DNA of 5,079 bases from contig DKJQ01000325.1 in NCBI GenBank assembly GCA_002454845.1, positions 1 to 5,079 of the forward strand, written 5' to 3'. Each line of letters opens with the position of its first letter. Position 1 is the stretch's first letter. The notes under the pieces are model-generated. The model was given only the letters and a program-made list of their open reading frames with translations. It did not search any database and was not told the origin of the DNA. Positions 1-5,079 of the stretch are shown in pieces. The position numbers and the translations under genes were made by a program. This stretch comes from Ignavibacteria bacterium UBA6688 (GTDB lineage: Bacteria; Bacteroidota; Ignavibacteria; UBA10030).

Positions 1-112
1 GGCTTCCAGCGGCCTCCGGCCCTTGCATTTCATCCATTTTCACTTCACATTCCTACGTCTTCGGTCTGCCTGTTTGTTTCACCATTATTTCATTGTTCAC
101 CCGACACGCCCC
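1..112. other. Pyrimidine-rich leader before the first gene
   Basis: No gene is supported here. The frame of the downstream carboxypeptidase stays open back to a TTG at 23, but the 30 extra residues are rich in His and Phe, do not resemble a signal peptide, and would bury the real lipoprotein signal. The + strand carries six TTCA tetramers (29, 39, 44, 78, 89 and 96) in a C/T-rich context, possibly remnants of short repeats. TTGCAT at 23-28 followed 17 nt later by CACATT is too weak to call a promoter. No SD sequence precedes the ATG at 113. Confidence 0.5.
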
Positions 113-1594
113 ATGACCATGGTATCCCGCCCATCGTTCGCCGCGCTCCTTCTTGTACTTCTGATCGGTTGCGCACCAGGGCTTCGCGTGGCGCGCCCTT
201 CCGATCCGGTGGAAGCATTGCGTTACGACATCGATGCGATCCTCGCAGACTCCATCTTTCTCCAGGCCCGGACGGGAATTATGGTTAAATCAATCGACCG
301 CGGCGAGATCCTCTACGAGCGAGACGGCAAGATGTTGAACCGGCCCGCATCGAATATGAAACTCCTTACCTCCGCCGCGGCGATTTCGCTGCTCGGACAG
401 GAGTTTGCATTCACAACCTCCGTTCATGCCGACACTCTTTCGGTCAACGGGATACTCTACGGCAACCTCTATTTCAAGGGGGGCGGGAACCCCGATCTCA
501 AATCCTCCGATCTCGATACGATCGTTCAGCAAATACAACTGGCAGGCATTCAGGAAGTTCAGGGACGCATCTATGCCGACGTCTCCTACTTTGACGACCT
601 CTTCTGGGGATATGGATGGAACTGGGATGATGAGCCGTACCAATACGCGGCTTTTTTAAGTCCCCTCACGGTCAACGACAATTGCATCCGTGTGACCGTA
701 ACGCCCGGGAGTTTCGCAGGAGAGCCGCTGATGGTAGCAACCAACCCCTCAACCTCTTTCATCACTCTCATCAACCAAGGCACCACCGCGGCAGACTCGG
801 CCCGCCGGCCGCTTCGGGTAACCCGCCTCTTCAAGGAGCGGCGAAATACCATCCTCATTGAAGGTGAAATGCTGGTCTACGCCCGACCCGCGGAACGCGT
901 TCTCAGCCTCTGGAGACCCGAGCTCTACGCCGCCCAGCTCCTCAAGGAGGCTCTTGAACGGTCAGGGATCGCGATTTGGGGCGAGCCCATGGTTGGCACC
1001 TCCCCGCCGGGAACTCGGGAAATCGCTCTCCACTCGCAACGTCTCGATTCGATGGTTGTCAATTTGAACAAGGTCAGTGATAATCTCTCCGCCGAATTGA
1101 CGCTGAAAACCCTCAGTGCCGTAAAGCGCGGTGTTCCGGGGAGCAGTGACCAGGGAATCTCCGTGCTCTATGAGTTCCTCGATTCGTTGGGCATCGATAC
1201 GACAGCCATTCGCGTGGCGGACGGTTCGGGACTTTCCTTCTACAACCTGCTCACCGCCCAAATGCTCGTTCAGCTCCTCGAGGGGATGGCGAAGAAGCCG
1301 GAACAGTTTCCGCTTTTCCATACATCCCTCCCCATTGCCGGTGTGGACGGAACAATTTCCAACCGGATGAAGGGAACCCCCGCGGAAGGGAATCTTCGCG
1401 CAAAGACCGGGACCATCAGCGGCGTGAGTTCTCTCTCCGGATACGTGAAGACCCTGGATGGGGAAACGTTTGTCTTTTCTATGAGCATGCAGAACTTCAT
1501 TCTCCCTTCGCGTCTCTATCAGCGGGCACAGGACCGGATTGGCGCCCTCCTGGCCGGGTTTTCCCGTACCCGCCTCACTGCAGGCCATCCTTAA
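113..1594 (+). CDS. dacB: D-alanyl-D-alanine carboxypeptidase/endopeptidase, PBP4 type (peptidase S13), lipoprotein
   Basis: This 493-residue protein is a low-molecular-weight penicillin-binding protein that trims terminal D-Ala and cleaves D-Ala-mDAP cross-links in periplasmic peptidoglycan. All three penicillin-binding motifs are present: SNMK (Ser80 nucleophile, Lys83), SDN (322-324) and KTG (431-433). The spacing (about 242 and 109 residues) matches E. coli PBP4, whose long insert lies between the first two motifs. Other family blocks are visible: GGGNPDL after the first motif, DGSGLS between the second and third, and the stretch leading into KTG. The ATG at 113 was chosen because it gives a short hydrophobic signal ending in the lipobox LIGC, with Cys20 as the lipidated residue; ATG 119 would serve equally well. 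The TTG at 23 is unlikely. There is no SD. The gene leads the cluster and ends 5 nt before the next. Family assignment is very secure; the lipid anchor is inferred from the lipobox. Confidence 0.95.
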   Translation: MTMVSRPSFAALLLVLLIGCAPGLRVARPSDPVEALRYDIDAILADSIFLQARTGIMVKSIDRGEILYERDGKMLNRPASNMKLLTSAAAISLLGQEFAFTTSVHADTLSVNGILYGNLYFKGGGNPDLKSSDLDTIVQQIQLAGIQEVQGRIYADVSYFDDLFWGYGWNWDDEPYQYAAFLSPLTVNDNCIRVTVTPGSFAGEPLMVATNPSTSFITLINQGTTAADSARRPLRVTRLFKERRNTILIEGEMLVYARPAERVLSLWRPELYAAQLLKEALERSGIAIWGEPMVGTSPPGTREIALHSQRLDSMVVNLNKVSDNLSAELTLKTLSAVKRGVPGSSDQGISVLYEFLDSLGIDTTAIRVADGSGLSFYNLLTAQMLVQLLEGMAKKPEQFPLFHTSLPIAGVDGTISNRMKGTPAEGNLRAKTGTISGVSSLSGYVKTLDGETFVFSMSMQNFILPSRLYQRAQDRIGALLAGFSRTRLTAGHP

Positions 1595-1599
1595 AAAAT

Positions 1600-2607
1600 A
1601 TGAGTATGTTCGATTGGATTGAGCGGCCTGGAAGCAACGCGTGGTTCACCGTGACATTGGTCGCGGTGGCGACGCTTTCTTTTTCCTGCGACGCACAGAA
1701 GCAAGACACACAACCGATTCCTGAGGCCGAACGGCCTGTGGTGCGGGAGATCCCGGAATTCAGCGGTGAGCAAGCCTTCACCTTCCTTGTCCGACAAACA
1801 GACTTCGGACCCCGCGCGCCCAACACCCCGGGTCACAGGAACTGCCTGGAGTTTCTTCATCAACAGTTGACCGAATATGCCGATGCCGTCAACCTTCAAC
1901 CCTTCAATCACACCGGTCGGAACGGGACGCAGTACTCACTCACGAACGTGATCGCCTCGTTCAACTCCGGGGCAACCGATCGCATTCTGCTCACAGCCCA
2001 TTGGGATACCCGCCCATGGGCAGACCAGGATTCGGACCCCCGCAACCATGACAAACCGATTTTGGGAGCCAACGACGGCGCCAGCGGTGTGGCAGTTCTT
2101 CTGGAGATCGCGCGCCACCTCCATCAGAATCCACCCCCGATCGGGGTCGATATCATTTTTTTCGATGGAGAGGACCTGGGGGCCACGGGAAACCCGGAAA
2201 GTTTCTCCGCTGGGGCAAAGTTCTTTGCTGCCAACAAGTCCATGGGCTTCCGGCCACGGTTCGGGATTAACGTCGACATGGTTGGCGATAAGGTTCTGGA
2301 GATCCCACGCGAAATAAACTCCGACCGTTACGCACGCCATGTGATGGACCTGATTTTCTCCACTGCCCGAAGCCTCGGCCTCCCCCAGTTCATTCACTCC
2401 GAGGGGGATGAAGTGTTCGACGACCACATTCCCTTGAACAATGTGGGTATTCCCACAGCAAACCTGATCGACTTTCAATATCCGGACCACAGGACGAACT
2501 ACTGGCATACACTCTCCGACACACCTGATCAGTGCGGCCCCGAGAGCCTTGCCGCCGTCGGGCAGGTCCTTCTCCATATCATCTACACGGGAGCCAAAAC
2601 CCCATGA
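1600..2607 (+). CDS. Secreted glutaminyl-peptide cyclotransferase (zinc-dependent, M28 fold)
   Basis: This 335-residue protein matches the animal-type glutaminyl cyclases, which convert N-terminal Gln of exported proteins to pyroglutamate. Visible active-site elements are HWD (134-136), GANDG with Asp159 as zinc ligand, DGED with Glu191 as likely general acid/base and Asp192 as zinc ligand, NVDMVG with Asp226, DDHIP (Asp274, Asp275) and YWHT with Trp302 and zinc-ligand His303. The DDHIP plus WHT pair is typical of cyclases rather than M28 aminopeptidases, so I prefer the cyclase call; an aminopeptidase is the main alternative. Residues 14-30 form a hydrophobic export signal ending in LSFSC. 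This is a loose lipobox with Phe at -2, so Cys30 may or may not be lipidated. ATG 1606 is an alternative start. The start has no SD but follows an A-rich stretch. The stop overlaps the next start as ATGA. In Bacteroidota, periplasmic cyclases act on proteins whose mature N-terminus is Gln after signal peptide cleavage (established knowledge). Confidence 0.88.
   Translation: MSMFDWIERPGSNAWFTVTLVAVATLSFSCDAQKQDTQPIPEAERPVVREIPEFSGEQAFTFLVRQTDFGPRAPNTPGHRNCLEFLHQQLTEYADAVNLQPFNHTGRNGTQYSLTNVIASFNSGATDRILLTAHWDTRPWADQDSDPRNHDKPILGANDGASGVAVLLEIARHLHQNPPPIGVDIIFFDGEDLGATGNPESFSAGAKFFAANKSMGFRPRFGINVDMVGDKVLEIPREINSDRYARHVMDLIFSTARSLGLPQFIHSEGDEVFDDHIPLNNVGIPTANLIDFQYPDHRTNYWHTLSDTPDQCGPESLAAVGQVLLHIIYTGAKTP
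2589..2593 (+). promoter_or_regulatory. Ribosome binding site for the membrane protein gene
   Basis: GGGAG lies 10 nt before the ATG at 2604, inside the 3' end of the cyclase gene. It supports 2604 as the start over the in-frame upstream codon at 2532. The spacer equals that of the prmA site. Confidence 0.5.
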
Positions 2608-3275
2608 ACAGTCCATCGACCTTCGGGCTGTACGAAACGATGCGCATCGTCGTACCGGGTTTCTTCTTCGCGACCATGCTGTCGTTCCTGTACTGGTGCG
2701 GAGCGGCCCCCTTGTTTCCCTCACCCGATCTTTCCGGACTTTCGCTCGTCGCGCTTTTCCTCGTGCTGGCCCTTGTTTCAGGTCTGACCATCTACTCCAA
2801 GGAAACAACGAAGAAACGGAAAGCCTTTCTCGACAACCAGCCAAGCCTGTACATCAAGAGCCGAGCCCGATCGATCGCGGAACTTCCGCCGATCGAAGAG
2901 CTTGAGGCAAGGCGTCTGTACTTCTTCATTCTGAACAACCATATTCCACCCCTTTTCCATGAAAAGATCTTCTTCTTCGGAACGATCTATCACATTATGA
3001 CGCAGGTGCGCAGAACCTCCTTCTGGTTCGCCATCCTTTCTTCGATCCTTCTTGCCGGGTACCTGGCCCTGGGATGGGTGTTCACCGACCTGCAGGGACT
3101 CATCGTTTTTGCCGGAAGCGTCTGGGCAATCTACCTGCTCAACGTCCGTTACAACAAGGCCGATCGGAAGATGCAGGAGAATTATCAGGACCAGATCTTC
3201 TGGCTTGAAATGAACGGAGACCTCGTGGAAACGATCATCCGCAAGCGCTTTGCGAAAGGAGCGGGGGCCCGATGA
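2604..3275 (+). CDS. Hypothetical four-helix inner-membrane protein
   Basis: I do not recognise this 223-residue protein. Hydrophobicity read by eye gives four membrane segments, at about 15-35, 43-63, 139-160 and 163-181. A basic stretch (KETTKKRK, 66-73) follows the second helix, which by the positive-inside rule puts the roughly 75-residue middle loop and both ends in the cytoplasm. The N-terminus carries YETMRIVVPGFFF (10-22), a Pro-Gly motif entering the first helix. The middle loop has an acidic/basic stretch (98-104) and an aromatic FHEKIFFFG segment (118-126). The C-terminal tail (182-223) is charged and probably helical, with no catalytic motif I can identify. The start at 2604 overlaps the cyclase stop by 4 nt, and the gene overlaps prmA by 4 nt at its end, so its translation is likely coupled on both sides. 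The reading frame is certainly real; its role is unknown. Confidence 0.85.
   Translation: MNSPSTFGLYETMRIVVPGFFFATMLSFLYWCGAAPLFPSPDLSGLSLVALFLVLALVSGLTIYSKETTKKRKAFLDNQPSLYIKSRARSIAELPPIEELEARRLYFFILNNHIPPLFHEKIFFFGTIYHIMTQVRRTSFWFAILSSILLAGYLALGWVFTDLQGLIVFAGSVWAIYLLNVRYNKADRKMQENYQDQIFWLEMNGDLVETIIRKRFAKGAGAR
3257..3261 (+). promoter_or_regulatory. Ribosome binding site of prmA
   Basis: AGGAG, extended upstream by two A (AAAGGAG from 3255), lies 10 nt before the ATG at 3272, within the last codons of the membrane protein gene. It is the clearest SD in the window and fixes the prmA start. Confidence 0.7.
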
Positions 3276-4144
3276 AACAGAAGCGGTGGATTCAGGTGAG
3301 ACTTTCGATTCCCCTTTCCCACCAGGATCTGATCGTCGGTCAACTGTCTCTTGTCGGATTTGAAGGGTTTGTCCAGGAGGATGCTTCGCTCGATTGTTTC
3401 GTTCCCAAAGCAAAATGGAACGCCCGGTTTCTGTCCGGGCTCAGGGAAACCCTGTTCCGCTTTCAACGTGAATTCCCGAACATCGAAACGCGCTTTCATC
3501 AGCGGGTGGTCAAGAACCAAAACTGGAATGCCCGATGGGAACGGAGTATCGGCATCGTGGAGGCATCCAGCCGCATCATCATCAAGCCATCCTGGAAGAA
3601 GCTCCGCGCCAAAGACAAGGGAAAGATCGTGCTGACGATCGACCCGAAAATGTCGTTCGGTACCGGACACCATGAATCGACCCGTCTCTGTCTGTCTTTG
3701 CTGGAAGAGTATATCCGTCCGTCTATGCGCGTGCTGGACTTCGGGTCGGGGACCGGTGTGCTTTCCCTTGCCGCGGTGAAGCTAGGAGCGCGCTCGGCCG
3801 TCGCGATCGACATCGACGAATGGGCCCTTGAGAATGCAAGGGAAAACGTCAAGAAAAACCGGGTTGAGAAAAAAGTTGTCGTGCACCAGGGAGGATTGGA
3901 ACGGATTCCGAAGAACCGGTTTGACCTTATCGTCGCCAATATCGACCTCCCTACGCTTACCTCCACCCTGCGCAGGCTCCTGCTTTCCCTGAAACCGGAT
4001 GGGGCGATGATCCTGTCGGGTCTCCTGACGACCGACCTTTCGTCGTTTATGGATGTGCTCTCCCACCGCGGCGCGGTTCCCCTCGAGATCATCTCCGAGA
4101 ACGAATGGGCCGCTCTTGTCCTGGTGAAGGTCCGTGCGCATTAG
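3272..4144 (+). CDS. prmA: Ribosomal protein L11 methyltransferase
   Basis: This 290-residue protein, close to the 293 of E. coli PrmA, transfers methyl groups from S-adenosylmethionine to L11 in the cytoplasm. The N-terminal substrate-binding domain (about 1-80) is divergent, as is usual. It is followed by a linker containing NWNARWERS (84-92), which matches the conserved W-x3-W block of the family. The signature FGTGHHES lies at 129-136. The SAM-binding motif I, VLDFGSGTG, is at 154-162, and the acidic ribose-binding end of strand 2 (AIDID) at 178-182. The catalytic-loop motif IV is VANID (221-225), where many homologues have NIL or NIN. The gene begins inside the ATGA overlap with the membrane protein gene and ends 11 nt inside the phosphatase gene. 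The start at 3272 is supported by the SD at 3257-3261. The assignment is secure; the sites methylated on L11 cannot be told from sequence. Confidence 0.93.
   Translation: MKQKRWIQVRLSIPLSHQDLIVGQLSLVGFEGFVQEDASLDCFVPKAKWNARFLSGLRETLFRFQREFPNIETRFHQRVVKNQNWNARWERSIGIVEASSRIIIKPSWKKLRAKDKGKIVLTIDPKMSFGTGHHESTRLCLSLLEEYIRPSMRVLDFGSGTGVLSLAAVKLGARSAVAIDIDEWALENARENVKKNRVEKKVVVHQGGLERIPKNRFDLIVANIDLPTLTSTLRRLLLSLKPDGAMILSGLLTTDLSSFMDVLSHRGAVPLEIISENEWAALVLVKVRAH
4123..4127 (+). promoter_or_regulatory. Likely SD element for the GTG start of the phosphatase
   Basis: GGTGA, complementary to the 5' part of the anti-SD, ends 6 nt before the GTG at 4134, inside the last codons of prmA. A second match, GAAGG (4126-4130), sits only 3 nt from the start and is probably too close. 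The site favours GTG 4134 as the true start. Confidence 0.4.
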
Positions 4145-5060
4145 CTCAATCGATATCGGCACCAACACGATCCTGATGCTTATTGCCGATATCGGGGAAG
4201 ATGGATCGTTGAGGACGGTGCGCGACGAGCACGTCATTGCACGCCTGGGCAGAGGGGTCGACGCAGAACGGAGAATCTCATCTGATACAGCGGACCGTGC
4301 CCTTGCGACACTGAAGGAATTCAAGCGCATCGCCGAGAGTCATCGATCGGATCGGATCATCGCTGGGGGAACCAGCGCGCTCAGGGATGCGGCCAATCGT
4401 GAGGAGTTTATCAAAGCCGTCGAAGAACAGACGGGTATCCGTATCACCGTCCTTACGGGCGATGAGGAGGCCGAGCTTACCTACCAGGGGGCTGTTTCAG
4501 AATTCAGCACAGCCGGATCAGAACTAGGGTTTGCAGTACTTGATATCGGGGGCGGGAGCACGGAGCTGACGGTGGGAGCAGGAATGGCGGTTCGATCCAG
4601 GCTCAGCCTGGATGTTGGGTGCGTTCGATTGACCGAAAGGTTGCTCAGGGAATCCCCCCCCAAGGAGAACCATCTGCAGGAGGCCGTCGATTATCTCACT
4701 GAGGTGGCGTCCCGATATCCCGTCCTGGGTCTGGAATACCGGCTTATCGGCGTGGCTGGAACTGTTACCACCCTCGCCGCCCTTGATCTTGGCCTTTCTG
4801 AATACGACCGGTCGAAAGTAAGCGGCCACAGGATGTCACAGTCGACAGTTCAACGAATATTTGATGAGCTTCGGACGAAGAGTGCAGAAGGGCTTCTTTC
4901 TTATCCTCAGATCTTGAAGGGTCGGGCGGACATCTTGTTGGCAGGAGTATTGATTCTGCTGCGAGTAATGGAACAAACTCAGGTTGGGGAAGTCATTACG
5001 AGTGATCGGGGATTGAGGTATGGGATGGCCATGAAAGAAAGTTTAAAGTTTAAAGTGTAA
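4134..5060 (+). CDS. ppx: Ppx/GppA family phosphatase (short exopolyphosphatase / pppGpp phosphatase)
   Basis: This 308-residue cytoplasmic enzyme has the ASKHA (actin-like) fold of the Ppx/GppA family, which removes terminal phosphate from polyphosphate or converts pppGpp to ppGpp. The phosphate-1 motif DIGTNT is at 7-12, GTSALRDAAN at 79-88, the acidic GDEEAEL block with the expected catalytic Glu at 111 or 112, the phosphate-2 motif DIGGGSTEL at 137-145, a GVAGTVTTLAAL block at 206-217, and RADILLAG at 264-271. It lacks the C-terminal HD-like domain of E. coli Ppx (513 residues) and matches the short forms of about 310 residues. Which substrate it prefers cannot be read from the sequence. 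The start is GTG 4134, because the DIGTNT motif lies right after it as in homologues; it overlaps prmA by 11 nt. A run of eight C at 4654-4661 lies in frame (Ser174-Pro-Pro). The last five codons and the stop lie within a heptanucleotide repeat array. Confidence 0.92.
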   Translation: MRISSIDIGTNTILMLIADIGEDGSLRTVRDEHVIARLGRGVDAERRISSDTADRALATLKEFKRIAESHRSDRIIAGGTSALRDAANREEFIKAVEEQTGIRITVLTGDEEAELTYQGAVSEFSTAGSELGFAVLDIGGGSTELTVGAGMAVRSRLSLDVGCVRLTERLLRESPPKENHLQEAVDYLTEVASRYPVLGLEYRLIGVAGTVTTLAALDLGLSEYDRSKVSGHRMSQSTVQRIFDELRTKSAEGLLSYPQILKGRADILLAGVLILLRVMEQTQVGEVITSDRGLRYGMAMKESLKFKV

Positions 5061-5079
5061 GGTTGAAGGTTGAAGGTTG
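5041..5079 (+). repeat. Tandem heptanucleotide repeat array, reaching the window edge
   Basis: Five consecutive 7-nt units and part of a sixth keep perfect register: GTTTAAA (5041), GTTTAAA (5048), GTGTAAG (5055), GTTGAAG (5062), GTTGAAG (5069) and GTTG (5076, cut by the window end). The units drift from a GTTTAAA type to a GTTGAAG type through one mixed unit. The array begins inside the phosphatase gene, and its third unit contains the TAA stop (5058-5060). Similar short heptad arrays occur between genes in some Bacteroidota/Chlorobiota-like genomes (general recollection, not a search). Its full extent lies outside the window. Confidence 0.85.

Larger units (their letters stand above)
113..5060 (+). 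other. Predicted five-gene operon
   Basis: Five genes on one strand are joined with a 5-nt gap, two 4-nt ATGA overlaps and one 11-nt overlap, leaving no room for internal terminators or for conventional promoters outside coding sequence. Co-transcription is inferred from this packing. The upstream limit is uncertain because only 112 nt precede the first gene, and no terminator hairpin is visible before the window ends. Confidence 0.75.

Noticed and set aside
23..112. N-terminal extension of the carboxypeptidase from TTG 23
   Set aside because: It would place the hydrophobic lipoprotein signal and its Cys about 30 residues further in, after a His-rich stretch. The ATG at 113 gives a standard signal length.
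962..1588. A 208-codon open frame on the - strand
   Set aside because: It is antisense to the 3' half of the carboxypeptidase gene, which carries the SDN and KTG motifs. No motif or SD supports it.
2532..2603. Extension of the membrane protein upstream into the cyclase gene
   Set aside because: The extra 24 residues are Arg/Pro-rich and out of frame with the cyclase end. ATG 2604 has an SD at 10 nt and the common ATGA overlap.
1936..2844. A 302-codon open frame on the - strand
   Set aside because: It lies opposite the cyclase and the membrane protein gene, crosses their junction, is rich in Arg, Gly and Val as expected for a complement shadow, and has no recognisable domain. The + strand genes carry clear motifs or tight coupling.
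2604..3275. Membrane protein as a defence-system effector
   Set aside because: A small four-helix protein with a cytoplasmic loop could suggest this, but the neighbours are housekeeping genes in a tight operon, with no nuclease, cyclase of second messengers, or mobile element nearby.
2778..3413. A 211-codon open frame on the - strand
   Set aside because: It spans the junction of the membrane protein gene and prmA in antisense, with no recognisable domain; a shadow frame.
3869..3875. AAAAAAG run in prmA as a programmed frameshift site
   Set aside because: The reading phase is AAA AAA GTT, not the A AAA AAG phase needed for -1 slippage, and the conserved prmA frame continues through it without interruption.

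Overview
The window holds five complete genes on the + strand, packed head to tail from about 113 to 5060. The order is: a penicillin-binding-protein-4-type D-Ala-D-Ala carboxypeptidase lipoprotein; a secreted zinc-dependent glutaminyl-peptide cyclotransferase (M28 fold); a four-helix membrane protein I do not recognise; the ribosomal protein L11 methyltransferase PrmA; and a short, single-module Ppx/GppA-family phosphatase. The first gap is 5 nt. The next two junctions are ATGA overlaps of 4 nt, and the last is an 11-nt overlap. This looks like one transcription unit with translational coupling. No promoter could be called with confidence, and the window ends before any terminator.

Region by region: 1-112 is a pyrimidine-rich leader with no convincing gene. 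113-1594 and 1600-2607 encode the two exported proteins; neither has a Shine-Dalgarno (SD) sequence, and the second start follows an A-rich stretch. 2604-3275 encodes the unknown membrane protein, and 3272-4144 and 4134-5060 encode two cytoplasmic housekeeping-type enzymes; these three starts have recognisable SD-like sequences. The window closes with a tandem heptanucleotide array (5041-5079) that runs into the 3' end of the phosphatase gene and supplies its stop codon.

Organism: a Gram-negative bacterium, since it has outer-membrane-type lipoprotein signals and a periplasmic PBP4. The secreted animal-type glutaminyl cyclase, the FGTGHHES form of PrmA, SD-less starts and short heptad repeats between genes all suggest the Bacteroidota/Chlorobiota/Ignavibacteria side of the FCB group, with moderate-to-high GC. 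This placement is inference, not a search result.

How the genes may work together: the first two products act on the envelope (peptidoglycan trimming and N-terminal pyroglutamate formation on exported proteins) and the third sits in the inner membrane. The last two touch translation and alarmone/polyphosphate metabolism: L11 is the ribosomal protein through which RelA senses starvation, and Ppx/GppA enzymes hydrolyse polyphosphate or pppGpp. I see no mobile element, CRISPR array, RNA gene or defence system. The least explained items are the membrane protein and the heptad array.
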